DNA of 22,073 nucleotides. Origin: Planctomycetota bacterium (lineage in GTDB: Bacteria > Planctomycetota > Phycisphaerae > Sedimentisphaerales > UBA12454). The position numbers and the translations under genes are program-made. Positions 6,916 through 14,475 of this stretch are shown here, one piece after another. Where the stretch lies: assembly GCA_018828825.1 (NCBI GenBank), contig JAHJUV010000010.1:1-22073 (forward strand), in the 5' to 3' direction. The notes beneath the pieces were generated by a model that was not told the DNA's origin, did not search any database, and saw nothing but the letters and a program-made list of their open reading frames with translations. Position 1 is the first letter of the stretch, and every line of letters starts with the position of its first letter.

Positions 6916-7863
6916 TCATTGCACCTTCAGTTTCGGGTCGAGCGAGTCTCTAAGGGCGTCGCCGAATATATTTAATGCCAGCGAAATAAGAAATATCGCC
7001 ACAGTAGCCGCCGTCATTTCCCACCAGTAGCCCTTGGGTAAATCGAGTCTTGCCGCGTCTATCATCGCCCCCCAGCTCGGACTGTTCTTTTCGCCAAGCC
7101 CCAGAAAACTCAAAATCACCTCAGCCTGTATAAACCCGACGAATCGCAGAGAAAAGCTGATTATAATCAGGTGAAAAACATTCGGGATAAGATGCCTGAA
7201 AATTATCCTCGAACTGCTGCATCCGTAAGACTGCGCCGCAAGAATATAATCCCGCTCTTTGTGTTTCATAACCTCACCGCGGATAAGCCGGCAAATACCC
7301 ACCCAGCTTGTAAGGCCGATAGCGAGATAAACCGTTGCGATACCGGAAAGCTCCACTCTTCCCAATCCGAGCCATTCGAGGTTTAATGTTTTCCCTCTAA
7401 GCACCAGAGCAAAAGCCAGAATAAGCAGAATATACGGAATAGAGCTTAAAGTTGTATAAAGCCATACGACAATATCGTCTATAAATCCGCGAAAATAACC
7501 TGCCGCCGCACCCAGCGGAACGCCTATCGCAAGACTTATAACAGACGCCCAGAAGGCAACCGTTATTGAAATCTTTGCCCCGTAAAGAGTCTTTCTGAAA
7601 ACGGACCTGCCCAAAAAATCGGTTCCGAAAATAGCGTTTTTGCTCGGCGCCTCGTATCCTTCGCCGACTTTTTGTCCCCAATCCAGAAACGTCACATCAA
7701 ACGATGTCCATTGCGCAACATAGATGAAAAGCACTATCACAAGATAAAGCACAATCACCGCCAGCGAGCACATCGCTAATCGACGCCTCCGCAGCTGTCT
7801 CATACTGTCGGTCCAGTAGCTTCGGCCTTTAGTAACGGTTATCTTTTCTTTCGTCTTATTCAA
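6916..7863 (-). CDS. oppC: Oligopeptide ABC transporter permease OppC
   Basis: Inner-membrane permease of 315 residues. An N-terminal cytosolic stretch with RQLRRRRLAM precedes the first membrane helix (about 30-50), then comes the periplasmic loop seen in DppC/OppC (FGTDFLGRSVFRKTLYGAKIS). The BPD_transp_1 domain follows, with the EAA-type coupling loop ERDYILAAQSYGCSSSRIIF. The start codon is TTG (7861-7863): it overlaps the oppB end by 8 bases and has GAGG 7 bases upstream, and the next in-frame Met is 20 codons later, beyond the basic patch. TTG plus overlap suggests coupling to oppB translation. Confidence 0.92.
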   Translation of the reverse strand: MNKTKEKITVTKGRSYWTDSMRQLRRRRLAMCSLAVIVLYLVIVLFIYVAQWTSFDVTFLDWGQKVGEGYEAPSKNAIFGTDFLGRSVFRKTLYGAKISITVAFWASVISLAIGVPLGAAAGYFRGFIDDIVVWLYTTLSSIPYILLILAFALVLRGKTLNLEWLGLGRVELSGIATVYLAIGLTSWVGICRLIRGEVMKHKERDYILAAQSYGCSSSRIIFRHLIPNVFHLIIISFSLRFVGFIQAEVILSFLGLGEKNSPSWGAMIDAARLDLPKGYWWEMTAATVAIFLISLALNIFGDALRDSLDPKLKVQ

Positions 7864-8797
7864 AGCTCACCCTCGGGTCGACGATTGAATAGCATATATC
7901 GGTTATCAAATTGAACACGACAAACAGAATCGCGCCTATGAACGTCATCGCGTTTATAATCTGGAAATCTCTCCCCCCGATTGCGTCTATCATCAGGTAG
8001 CCCAGTCCCGGAATACCGAAAAATCTTTCAAGCAGCAGAGAGCCGAGGAACAGAAATGGTATCGCCAGAACAACCTGCGTAATAATCGGTATCATAGCGT
8101 TTTTGAGAACGTGACGAAAAAGAACCGAACCGGTGCCGAGCCCTTTGGCAAAAGCCGTCCGGACATAATCGTTTCGCAGTTCGTCGAGCATAACAGTCCG
8201 GTAGAATCTCAAATTTCCGCCCAGCCCCGCGACGATGCCTATCAACGCCGGCAGCCCGACATATTTGTATACCGGCAAATCGGGCCAGAAGAAAACCGGA
8301 AACAGCCCCCATTTAAACGCGAGAAAATACTGTCCTAAAAGAATAAAACTCAAAAATGGAACGCTCATCAGCGCCACGCATATAAACACCGAAACAACAT
8401 CGATTATCGTCCCGCGCAAAAACGCCACTATCAGCGCCAGGCTTATCGAGATAACAAGCGTGCCCAAAAACATTGGAACCGTAAGGCAAAGCGATGGCCC
8501 CGCGCCTCGTTTGATTTTGTCTATTATTAATTCTCGGTCGCTCCACGACCGCCCGAAGTTGAACGTCAGCGAGTTTTTCAGATGGTTTATAAACTGGCTG
8601 TCCCACGATAAAAACAAAGGCTTGTCCCATCCGTATTCGGCACGGATTTCCTGAATCGTCTCGGCCGAAGCCGCCTTGCCCGCTATCTGGTCCGACACAT
8701 CGCCGCTGACTATGTTAAACAGTATGAACGTAATCGATAGTACGCCCAGCACTATCGGAACGGTATAAAGCAGCCGACGTATTATATATGCTGTCAT
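7856..8797 (-). CDS. oppB: Oligopeptide ABC transporter permease OppB
   Basis: Inner-membrane permease of 313 residues beginning MTAYIIRRLLYTVPIVLGV, the classic OppB/DppB N-terminal helix. The EAA-type loop DYVRTAFAKGLGTGSVLFRH and the final DICYSIVDPRVSFE match the family. Its ATG overlaps the oppA stop as ATGA, and AAGGA sits 8 bases upstream inside oppA. It forms the channel heterodimer with OppC. Confidence 0.94.
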   Translation of the reverse strand: MTAYIIRRLLYTVPIVLGVLSITFILFNIVSGDVSDQIAGKAASAETIQEIRAEYGWDKPLFLSWDSQFINHLKNSLTFNFGRSWSDRELIIDKIKRGAGPSLCLTVPMFLGTLVISISLALIVAFLRGTIIDVVSVFICVALMSVPFLSFILLGQYFLAFKWGLFPVFFWPDLPVYKYVGLPALIGIVAGLGGNLRFYRTVMLDELRNDYVRTAFAKGLGTGSVLFRHVLKNAMIPIITQVVLAIPFLFLGSLLLERFFGIPGLGYLMIDAIGGRDFQIINAMTFIGAILFVVFNLITDICYSIVDPRVSFE

Positions 8798-10644
8798 TTC
8801 AGCTTCCTTAAAAGCTTATCGTAAGAGGCACGTTTAGCGGTATCCACCCTGCGGTATTGAGACAGCCCGTACGCAAAAGCGTGTGGCTTGGTATTATATA
8901 GCCAGTCGTGTACAAGAATATATGCCACGCCGTGACCGAGAAAAACAGCAGGGCAGTCCTTGACCATCATCTCTTCCGCCTTTCTGTAAAGTGCGTCGCG
9001 TTCGGCACTGTCGGCCATCACGCAGACTTGTTCGTAAAGCCGGTCGAATTCCGAGTTGGAATAATTAAAATTATTCGGCCCAGGCGACTTGTTTTTGCTG
9101 TAGAAAAGCTGAAGAAAGTTCTCCGTATCGGGATAATCGCCTATCCAGCCCAGAGAAAACAGCTGTACGCTTTTCGTTTTAATTTTGTTCTGGAAGGTCG
9201 GCCAATCCGTATAATCGATTTCGATTTCCAAGCCGACTTGGCTGAAACATTGTTTGAAAAAATCGCCGTATTGCCTGAGGACTGCATCCGTGCCCGGCAT
9301 CGAAAGTGTCAGCTTCGGCAGTTTCGAGCCGTGTATCTTTTCTGCCTCTTTTACAAGCTTAATCGCTTTTTGCGGATTATAGGATATTCCGGATATTTTT
9401 TTAATGTCGGGATTGTATGTTTTCATCAGCGGAGGAATAATGCCATACGCGGGCTCAGATCGGTTATTGGTGAACAGTTCTATATACTTATCCCGGTCGA
9501 CCGCACAGCTTATGGCCTTACGCAGCGGAAGATTTTTACTAAGAACCTCGTCTTCCATATTGAAACCGACCCAGTATGTGCTCGGGTCGCGGAAGGTAAG
9601 CAGCCTGATATTCCGGTCTTTCATCGCCAGCGTAAGACCGCCACTGAGGTCTATCGCTTCGGCGAAGTTGTCTTTCGGTATGCCCGAAACGTCGATTTTG
9701 CCCTGCATAAACAAAAACCACAGCGGCGGCGTTTCCTGCACAAGAACCAATATAACCCTATCGTTCAGCGGAAGTTTCTTGCCAGCATCGGAAAGAAAAC
9801 CCTGCTCACTATCGCTTGCTTCGCCTTCGGCCGGATAATATTTGTCTCTGAACGACGGGTTTTTGACCATCTCGATAAAGCTGCCCCGATACCAGCGTTT
9901 CAGTTTATAGGGTCCTGTCCCGACCGGATGATTTATTATGTCTTTGCTGTAATATTCTACCGCCTCTTTTGCCATAGGTGCCGTCGGCAGATGCGCAAGC
10001 AGGTATATTATTTGCGGCCAGGGCTTTTTCAGCTTTATCACCAGCGTATATTTGTCCGGCGTTTGCAGCCCCTCTATATTTCTTGTGTAATCGACATCCG
10101 CCGCTTTCTTGCAGGTCTTCGTATATTCTCGAAATTCATCGAGTCCGACAATCCTGTTGTCGAATATCCACCAGTTTTTGCTCAGGTATTTGATATCAGC
10201 GATTCGCTTCCACGCGAAAACAAAATCATCAGTAGCAAGCTCTCTGCCTTTTCCATTTTCAAAACAGGCGTCATCCGCAAAATACACTCCTTTTTTTATC
10301 TTTATGGTATAGGTCAGCCCGTCGGAACTGACGGACGGCATACTTTCCGCAAGGCAGGGAATAAGCTCGTATGGTCTTTTGAGATAATGGTATTGATAAA
10401 GGCACTCAATCATTTGGCTGGCGACGATAGTCGATGTCGTATCGCCTATATCCCCCGGGTCGAGTCCTCTGACTTTCGCGGTATATGCGCCATAAATGGT
10501 CGTGGTATTGCTGTCGGCTTGGTTGCCGGACAAATCGCATCCGCTCGTTATTAACAGGACAAATGGTATGAAACCGCTTAAAATTGCAGTTGCAGAACGT
10601 GTTGTCAGGATATCCTTATCACGACAATAACGCATAAGACTCAC
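8794..10644 (-). CDS. oppA: Oligopeptide-binding lipoprotein OppA (SBP family 5)
   Basis: Peptide-capturing solute-binding protein of 616 residues, expected to be anchored outside the inner membrane. After a hydrophobic segment (IPFVLLITSGC) Cys36 is the likely lipidation site, although Thr at -3 makes the lipobox atypical. The SBP_bac_5 body is clear: YTIKIKKGVYFADD, DDFVFAWKRI, NHPVGTGPYKLKRW, LPLRKAISCAVDRDKYIELF and the WIGDYPDTENFLQLFYS region near the C-terminus. The reading frame starts with GTG at 10644, which shares its first base with the upstream TAG stop. An ATG three codons later (10635) is an equally good start, and neither has a clear ribosome-binding site, so translation is probably coupled to the upstream gene. 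It ends in an ATGA overlap with oppB. Confidence 0.93.
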   Translation of the reverse strand: MSLMRYCRDKDILTTRSATAILSGFIPFVLLITSGCDLSGNQADSNTTTIYGAYTAKVRGLDPGDIGDTTSTIVASQMIECLYQYHYLKRPYELIPCLAESMPSVSSDGLTYTIKIKKGVYFADDACFENGKGRELATDDFVFAWKRIADIKYLSKNWWIFDNRIVGLDEFREYTKTCKKAADVDYTRNIEGLQTPDKYTLVIKLKKPWPQIIYLLAHLPTAPMAKEAVEYYSKDIINHPVGTGPYKLKRWYRGSFIEMVKNPSFRDKYYPAEGEASDSEQGFLSDAGKKLPLNDRVILVLVQETPPLWFLFMQGKIDVSGIPKDNFAEAIDLSGGLTLAMKDRNIRLLTFRDPSTYWVGFNMEDEVLSKNLPLRKAISCAVDRDKYIELFTNNRSEPAYGIIPPLMKTYNPDIKKISGISYNPQKAIKLVKEAEKIHGSKLPKLTLSMPGTDAVLRQYGDFFKQCFSQVGLEIEIDYTDWPTFQNKIKTKSVQLFSLGWIGDYPDTENFLQLFYSKNKSPGPNNFNYSNSEFDRLYEQVCVMADSAERDALYRKAEEMMVKDCPAVFLGHGVAYILVHDWLYNTKPHAFAYGLSQYRRVDTAKRASYDKLLRKLK

Positions 10645-11756
10645 TATTTAGATTGAGGTGGTTTTTGCGGTGCTGGCGGAAAAGTCCTTACCGAACCGTC
10701 CGCGTTTTTACCATAATCAAAACCAACTATGGTCGGCATCTTGCCCGCAATACTTGCCGAGCCGAAAAGCGAATCGTATTCCGCCAGCAGGCCGGCTCCG
10801 CCGCCTTTTTCTATCGCTCGTTTTAACGTCCCAGGCCAATCGGAGACAAATTGAGTCACGAGTTTTTCTGACTGGGTTATTACAGAGACAAGATTTCTCT
10901 TGCTTGTTTCATCCAGAAACCCGTCGTCGAGCATATATCTTTGTATCACTGCTGAATATAGCGTAGCGAAATTTTTTGCCGTTGCCCGCCGGTTTTCCCT
11001 GTCGGTCTCGGCTCTGTCCGCCAGTGCTTTTAATATCGCGATGTCGGTCATCTCGTCGTTGACCTTCCAGCTCATATACAGCTCTATCCTCTTATTTGCA
11101 ATCAATGTTAAGAGTTCATTCGCAGATGGTTGTTTCAGCCCTGCGGCAAATTGGACTATAAACGAAAGAATATCGCCCGACGTTTCGTTCTTCGCCGCCG
11201 TTGTCAGCTTCTGTACAAATTCCTTTGCCAACCGTTTATTTTCCTCAGATTCGTAGTTAAGCTGACGGACAATATTAGCGTTTGTCAGACAATTTACTGC
11301 CCAGTACCTGATTATGACATTAGAACTTTGAAGATAATCAAGAGCTACTTTAGATAATTCAACATTTCCGAGGTCGTTGACTAAAATCAGTAAGTTGGTG
11401 GTAAAGAGTGTCTTGCGGTAGCTTTCGGGCAAGGCGTTCATTTTTTGGATAATATTGGATATTTCTTTCTGTACTGTCGTGAAAAACAGGGGCCCGTATT
11501 GAATCTGCCCGCTTTCGAGTTCTGATGTGCTTCTGCTTATAATAGTGGTGCGAAGGGATGCGATATCTGAAAAATCGGTTTTTTCAAAAAATTCCGTAAA
11601 TGCCTCTGCTGCGAATTGTTCTACTGCTGCCGTATCGGCCTCGACCAGTGATTCTTTGCTTCTGACTGCGTCAATTTTTGTTGTACTGACTGCTAAAACA
11701 GGCTGGGAGACTGATAATAGTGCCAGACCAATGAAAATCCTGTAAAAAATACGCAT
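10644..11756 (-). CDS. Secreted HEAT-like helical protein, first gene of the opp operon
   Basis: I do not recognise this 370-residue protein as a named family. It has a clear signal peptide (MRIFYRIFIGLALLS, cut expected after VLA at 22). The rest looks all-helical, with a HEAT-like unit at SKVALDYLQSSNVIIRYWAV and further helical pairs. It ends in a Pro-rich tail, FPPAPQKPPQ. CGGAAG lies about 10 bases before the ATG. Its stop overlaps the oppA start by one base, so it is made together with the peptide importer and probably works in the periplasm or on its membrane face. A role in peptide capture or in assembly of the transporter is inference from position only. Confidence 0.8.
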   Translation of the reverse strand: MRIFYRIFIGLALLSVSQPVLAVSTTKIDAVRSKESLVEADTAAVEQFAAEAFTEFFEKTDFSDIASLRTTIISRSTSELESGQIQYGPLFFTTVQKEISNIIQKMNALPESYRKTLFTTNLLILVNDLGNVELSKVALDYLQSSNVIIRYWAVNCLTNANIVRQLNYESEENKRLAKEFVQKLTTAAKNETSGDILSFIVQFAAGLKQPSANELLTLIANKRIELYMSWKVNDEMTDIAILKALADRAETDRENRRATAKNFATLYSAVIQRYMLDDGFLDETSKRNLVSVITQSEKLVTQFVSDWPGTLKRAIEKGGGAGLLAEYDSLFGSASIAGKMPTIVGFDYGKNADGSVRTFPPAPQKPPQSK

Positions 11757-11806
11757 AATTCATAACTTCCGAAAAAAACTGAAAATAGGTAAAATTAACA
11801 CCCCGA

Positions 11807-11835
11807 AAAATAAACAAAATACCCCTTTCTGTCAA
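11807..11835 (-). promoter_or_regulatory. Promoter of the opp operon
   Basis: On the minus strand TTGACA (11830-11835), a 17-base spacer and TATTTT (11807-11812): a perfect -35 and a fair -10. The predicted start near 11800 leaves a leader of about 45 bases before the first gene. It is the strongest promoter-like match for a long unit in the window. Confidence 0.7.
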
Positions 11836-11991
11836 GGTTATTTCCACCTTGCCGGACTTATTCGGCTGGCGGGCAACTTTTGACTGGCATTCGGAGCCAA
11901 AATCATTAAAATTTAGAATCTTTAATACAATATATAAACCGGATATATTTATTGGTATATACGAATGGATTTTATAACTGACCGGATAAGT

Positions 11992-12945
11992 ATGAAAAAT
12001 TTCAGGTTGATTATCTCATTGTTTATAGTGGTTGTTTCTTTTGGTGTGTACTGCTCCCAAAATACTTTCGCTGCCGGCAGAAATGTTAACGACAGCAACA
12101 GTGAGCTTTTGAATGTCGCGCAGTTGCAGGACTCCAATACGCCGAATGATTATATAGGCGGCGATGCCTTCAATCTCGAATTTGGAGGAATTTTAAAAGA
12201 TTATGTCAATACGGATGGGCTTGTTAATTACGCTAAACTTAGAAGGTATCGCGGCCAGTTGAGCCGTATAGTTGATAAACTTGCTGACATCAAGCCCGAA
12301 GTTTATATCACCTGGTCAAGAAATGAAAAAGTAGCATTCTGGATAAATGCTTATAATATTTGTACGCTTAAAGGAATCATCGATAATTATCCAATAAATC
12401 CTTCGAGAATTATGCTTCTTTTCTATCCTGCCAACAGCGTTATGCACATCCGGGGCATTAGGAGTGAAACCTATTTTATGATAATGGGCATACAATATAC
12501 GCTCGACGAGATAGAAAGGGATGTTCTTCTCGCAAGATTTGAGGAGCCGAGAGTCTGTTTCGCCGTCAATTATGGAACCATAGCCAGTGCTCCTTTGAGA
12601 AATGAACCTTATATAGGCAAGCTCCTCGAAAAACAGCTCGATGGACAAATGCGAAATTATTTTATACGTTCAGGCGGCCTGAAAATCGATGAGGCCAACA
12701 ACGCAGTTTATATCTCGCCCATATTTAAAATGTACAAATGGCATGAAGATGCCTTCTTGAAAAAATATGAAACAAACAAACTTTTCAGGGTCAGGGCGCC
12801 TCTCGACAGGGCAATACTCAATTTTGTCAAGGATTATGTCTCCGATGCTAATGCCGACTATCTTAAGCGAAAACAATATTCAATCGAATATATGAAGTAT
12901 AACTGGCAGCTTAATGAACAGCCCGAAGACTTAGAAAATAAATAA
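11992..12945 (+). CDS. Secreted DUF547 protein
   Basis: A 317-residue exported protein of the DUF547 family, function unknown. The signal peptide MKNFRLIISLFIVVVSF runs to a likely cut after FAA (about residue 28). Family hallmarks are the VAFWINAYNICTLKGIID block and the later CFAVNYGTIASAPL block; the latter normally reads like NCGxxSCPPL, so both family cysteines are replaced here (Tyr and Ala). I prefer the ATG at 11992 because it gives a standard signal peptide; an in-frame ATG at 11965 adds nine residues (MDFITDRIS) that do not fit one. A weak promoter-like TTGACT at 11880-11885 is the only upstream signal seen. metK follows after 9 bases, so the two are probably co-transcribed. Confidence 0.85.
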   Translation: MKNFRLIISLFIVVVSFGVYCSQNTFAAGRNVNDSNSELLNVAQLQDSNTPNDYIGGDAFNLEFGGILKDYVNTDGLVNYAKLRRYRGQLSRIVDKLADIKPEVYITWSRNEKVAFWINAYNICTLKGIIDNYPINPSRIMLLFYPANSVMHIRGIRSETYFMIMGIQYTLDEIERDVLLARFEEPRVCFAVNYGTIASAPLRNEPYIGKLLEKQLDGQMRNYFIRSGGLKIDEANNAVYISPIFKMYKWHEDAFLKKYETNKLFRVRAPLDRAILNFVKDYVSDANADYLKRKQYSIEYMKYNWQLNEQPEDLENK

Positions 12946-12954
12946 GGAAAAAAT

Positions 12955-14163
12955 ATGGCAAAAAAAAGAATCAGCAGTTTGAATTACAGCAACGGTAATT
13001 TTCTTTTCACAAGTGAAGCTGTAACGATGGGCCACCCCGACAAGGTCGCAGACCACATCTCCGATGCCGTTCTCGATGCCCACCTCGCACAGGACCCCTT
13101 CAGCAGGGTCGCCTGTGAAACGCTCGTAAAAACGGGTATGGTTATGGTCGCCGGCGAAATCACTTCAACCGCCGTCGTCGATGTCCCAGCCGTCGTCCGT
13201 CAGACGATAAAGGAAATCGGTTACACGGATCCCGAAATGGGCTTCGATTATGATAATTGTGCAGTTCTCCTCGGCCTCGGCACCCAGAGCCCCGATATCT
13301 CGCAGGGCGTTACAGAAGGCAAGGGCCTTCACAAGGAGCAGGGTGCTGGCGACCAGGGCATTATGTTTGGTTTCGCCTGCAATGAAACCCCGCAGCTTAT
13401 GCCGATGCCCATCCAGCTCGCCCAAACTCTCGTCGCAAGACTTGCTAAAATGCGCCAGACCGGAAAACTCCCCTGGCTCCGTCCAGACGGCAAAAGTCAG
13501 GTAACCGTCGAATACCGTAATGGTAAACCTTACAGGATTCACACCGTCGTTATCTCTACCCAGCATTCCCCGGACATTAAATACAGCAAGCTCCGCAGCG
13601 GAATAATCAAAAACGTTATCCTGCCGGTTCTGCCGAAAAAAATGGTCGATAAAAATATCATTTTCCACATTAATCCCACCGGCAGATTTGTCATCGGCGG
13701 CCCAAAGGGCGATTGCGGCCTGACAGGCAGAAAAATCATCGTCGATACTTACGGTGGCAGGGGCGCCCACGGCGGCGGCGCTTTTAGCGGCAAGGACCCC
13801 TCGAAAGTTGACCGCTCCGCAAGTTATATGGCAAGATACATCGCCAAAAACGTTGTCGCGGCCGGCCTCGCCGATGCCTGCGAAATTCAGGTCTCTTATG
13901 CTATCGGTGTTGCTGAGCCGGTTTCGGTCCATATCGATACCGAAGGCACTGCGAAAGTCGATGAAAGGGCTATTGAAAAAGCCGTAAGAAAAATCTTCCC
14001 GCTTACCCCAAAGGCGATTATCAATCATCTCAAGCTTCGCCGCCCGATTTACGCCCAAACTTCCTATCACGGCCATTTCGGAAGAACAGGCCCCGATTTC
14101 ACCTGGGAAAAAACCGATATGGTCGCAAAATTACGAAAAGAATTACGACTGAAGGGCAAATAG
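12955..14163 (+). CDS. metK: S-adenosylmethionine synthetase
   Basis: It makes S-adenosylmethionine from methionine and ATP in the cytosol. The 402-residue protein has all the family signatures: GHPDKVADHISDAVLD (26-41), the GAGDQGIMFGFACNETP motif (from 130), the GGPKGDCGLTGRKIIVDTYG loop and GGGAFSGKDPSKVDRSASYM. It is slightly longer than the ~384-residue E. coli enzyme, mainly at both ends. AAGGA lies 6 bases before the ATG. It sits directly behind the DUF547 gene with only 9 bases between them, so no SAM riboswitch is possible there and none is seen before the DUF547 gene. The coding sequence is GC-rich at third positions, in contrast to the AT-rich gene that follows. Confidence 0.98.
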   Translation: MAKKRISSLNYSNGNFLFTSEAVTMGHPDKVADHISDAVLDAHLAQDPFSRVACETLVKTGMVMVAGEITSTAVVDVPAVVRQTIKEIGYTDPEMGFDYDNCAVLLGLGTQSPDISQGVTEGKGLHKEQGAGDQGIMFGFACNETPQLMPMPIQLAQTLVARLAKMRQTGKLPWLRPDGKSQVTVEYRNGKPYRIHTVVISTQHSPDIKYSKLRSGIIKNVILPVLPKKMVDKNIIFHINPTGRFVIGGPKGDCGLTGRKIIVDTYGGRGAHGGGAFSGKDPSKVDRSASYMARYIAKNVVAAGLADACEIQVSYAIGVAEPVSVHIDTEGTAKVDERAIEKAVRKIFPLTPKAIINHLKLRRPIYAQTSYHGHFGRTGPDFTWEKTDMVAKLRKELRLKGK

Positions 14164-14181
14164 TAAAATATCTCGTTTAGC

Positions 14182-14218
14182 CCCCTCGCTTGTCCCTAAG
14201 GGACAGAGAGGGTTTTTT
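14182..14218 (+). terminator. Intrinsic terminator of metK
   Basis: CCCTC-GCT-TGTCCC, loop TAA, GGGACA-GAGAGGG, then TTTTTT. A long GC-rich stem with one mismatch and one bulge, followed by a six-T run 18 bases after the metK stop. The cleanest terminator in the window. Confidence 0.88.
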
Positions 14219-14226
14219 ACTTATAT

Positions 14227-14300
14227 CCCCACGATTAGTTTTGTCCCTTGGACACCCCGTGCCTGATTCGTCGAGAATCAACGGAGGCAAAACTGTGGGG
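14227..14300. repeat. Multi-branched inverted repeat between metK and the STAND gene
   Basis: Outer arms CCCCAC (14227-14232) plus AGTTTTG (14237-14243, after a 4-base bulge) pair with CAAAACTGTGGGG (14288-14300). Inside are the hairpins GTCC-CTT-GGAC (14243-14253) and TGATTC-GTCGA-GAATCA (14264-14280). The fold is a closed multi-arm structure with no coding explanation. No T-run follows on either strand, so it is not simply a second terminator. Confidence 0.55.
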
Positions 14301-14332
14301 ACATACTTTTCTCACTTTCGCACTTTTCTTAC

Positions 14333-14346
14333 CCGCCTTGCGGCGG
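14333..14346. repeat. GC-rich palindrome CCGCC-TTGC-GGCGG
   Basis: A 5-bp stem with a 4-base loop, the same word family as 3668-3682. It is followed by a CTACTGACTACTGCATTCTGAATTC-like stretch (14357-14381) made of short repeated words, typical filler of the gene-free spaces in this window. Confidence 0.5.
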
Positions 14347-14391
14347 TTTATTCCGTCTACTGACTACTGCATTCTGAATTCTTAATTTATA

Positions 14392-14448
14392 TTGCCTTTC
14401 CCCCATCTCCCCGCTATAATTAACCCGATTCCCTGAGGAAATAGCGGG
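14392..14448 (+). promoter_or_regulatory. Promoter of the HEPN-STAND gene with overlapping inverted repeat
   Basis: TTGCCT (14392-14397), 17-base spacer, TATAAT (14415-14420). An inverted repeat, CCCGCTAT (14410-14417) and ATAGCGGG (14441-14448), covers the -10 box and the expected start, a position suited to a repressor or to a leader hairpin. The strong AGGAGA site at 14465-14470 precedes the ATG by 5 bases. Confidence 0.62.
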
Positions 14449-14475
14449 CAAGTTAAAAGAATATAGGAGATTTCG

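Noticed and set aside
8908..10554. 548-codon open frame on the plus strand
   Set aside because: It lies wholly antisense to oppA, whose family match is clear. The translated product shows no recognisable domain and arises from the codon bias of oppA.
11836..12954. SAM riboswitch controlling metK
   Set aside because: metK starts 9 bases after the DUF547 stop, and the region before the DUF547 gene shows no SAM-I or SAM-II-like core.
13165..14076. 303-codon open frame on the minus strand
   Set aside because: Antisense shadow of metK, with no domain-like sequence and no ribosome-binding site.
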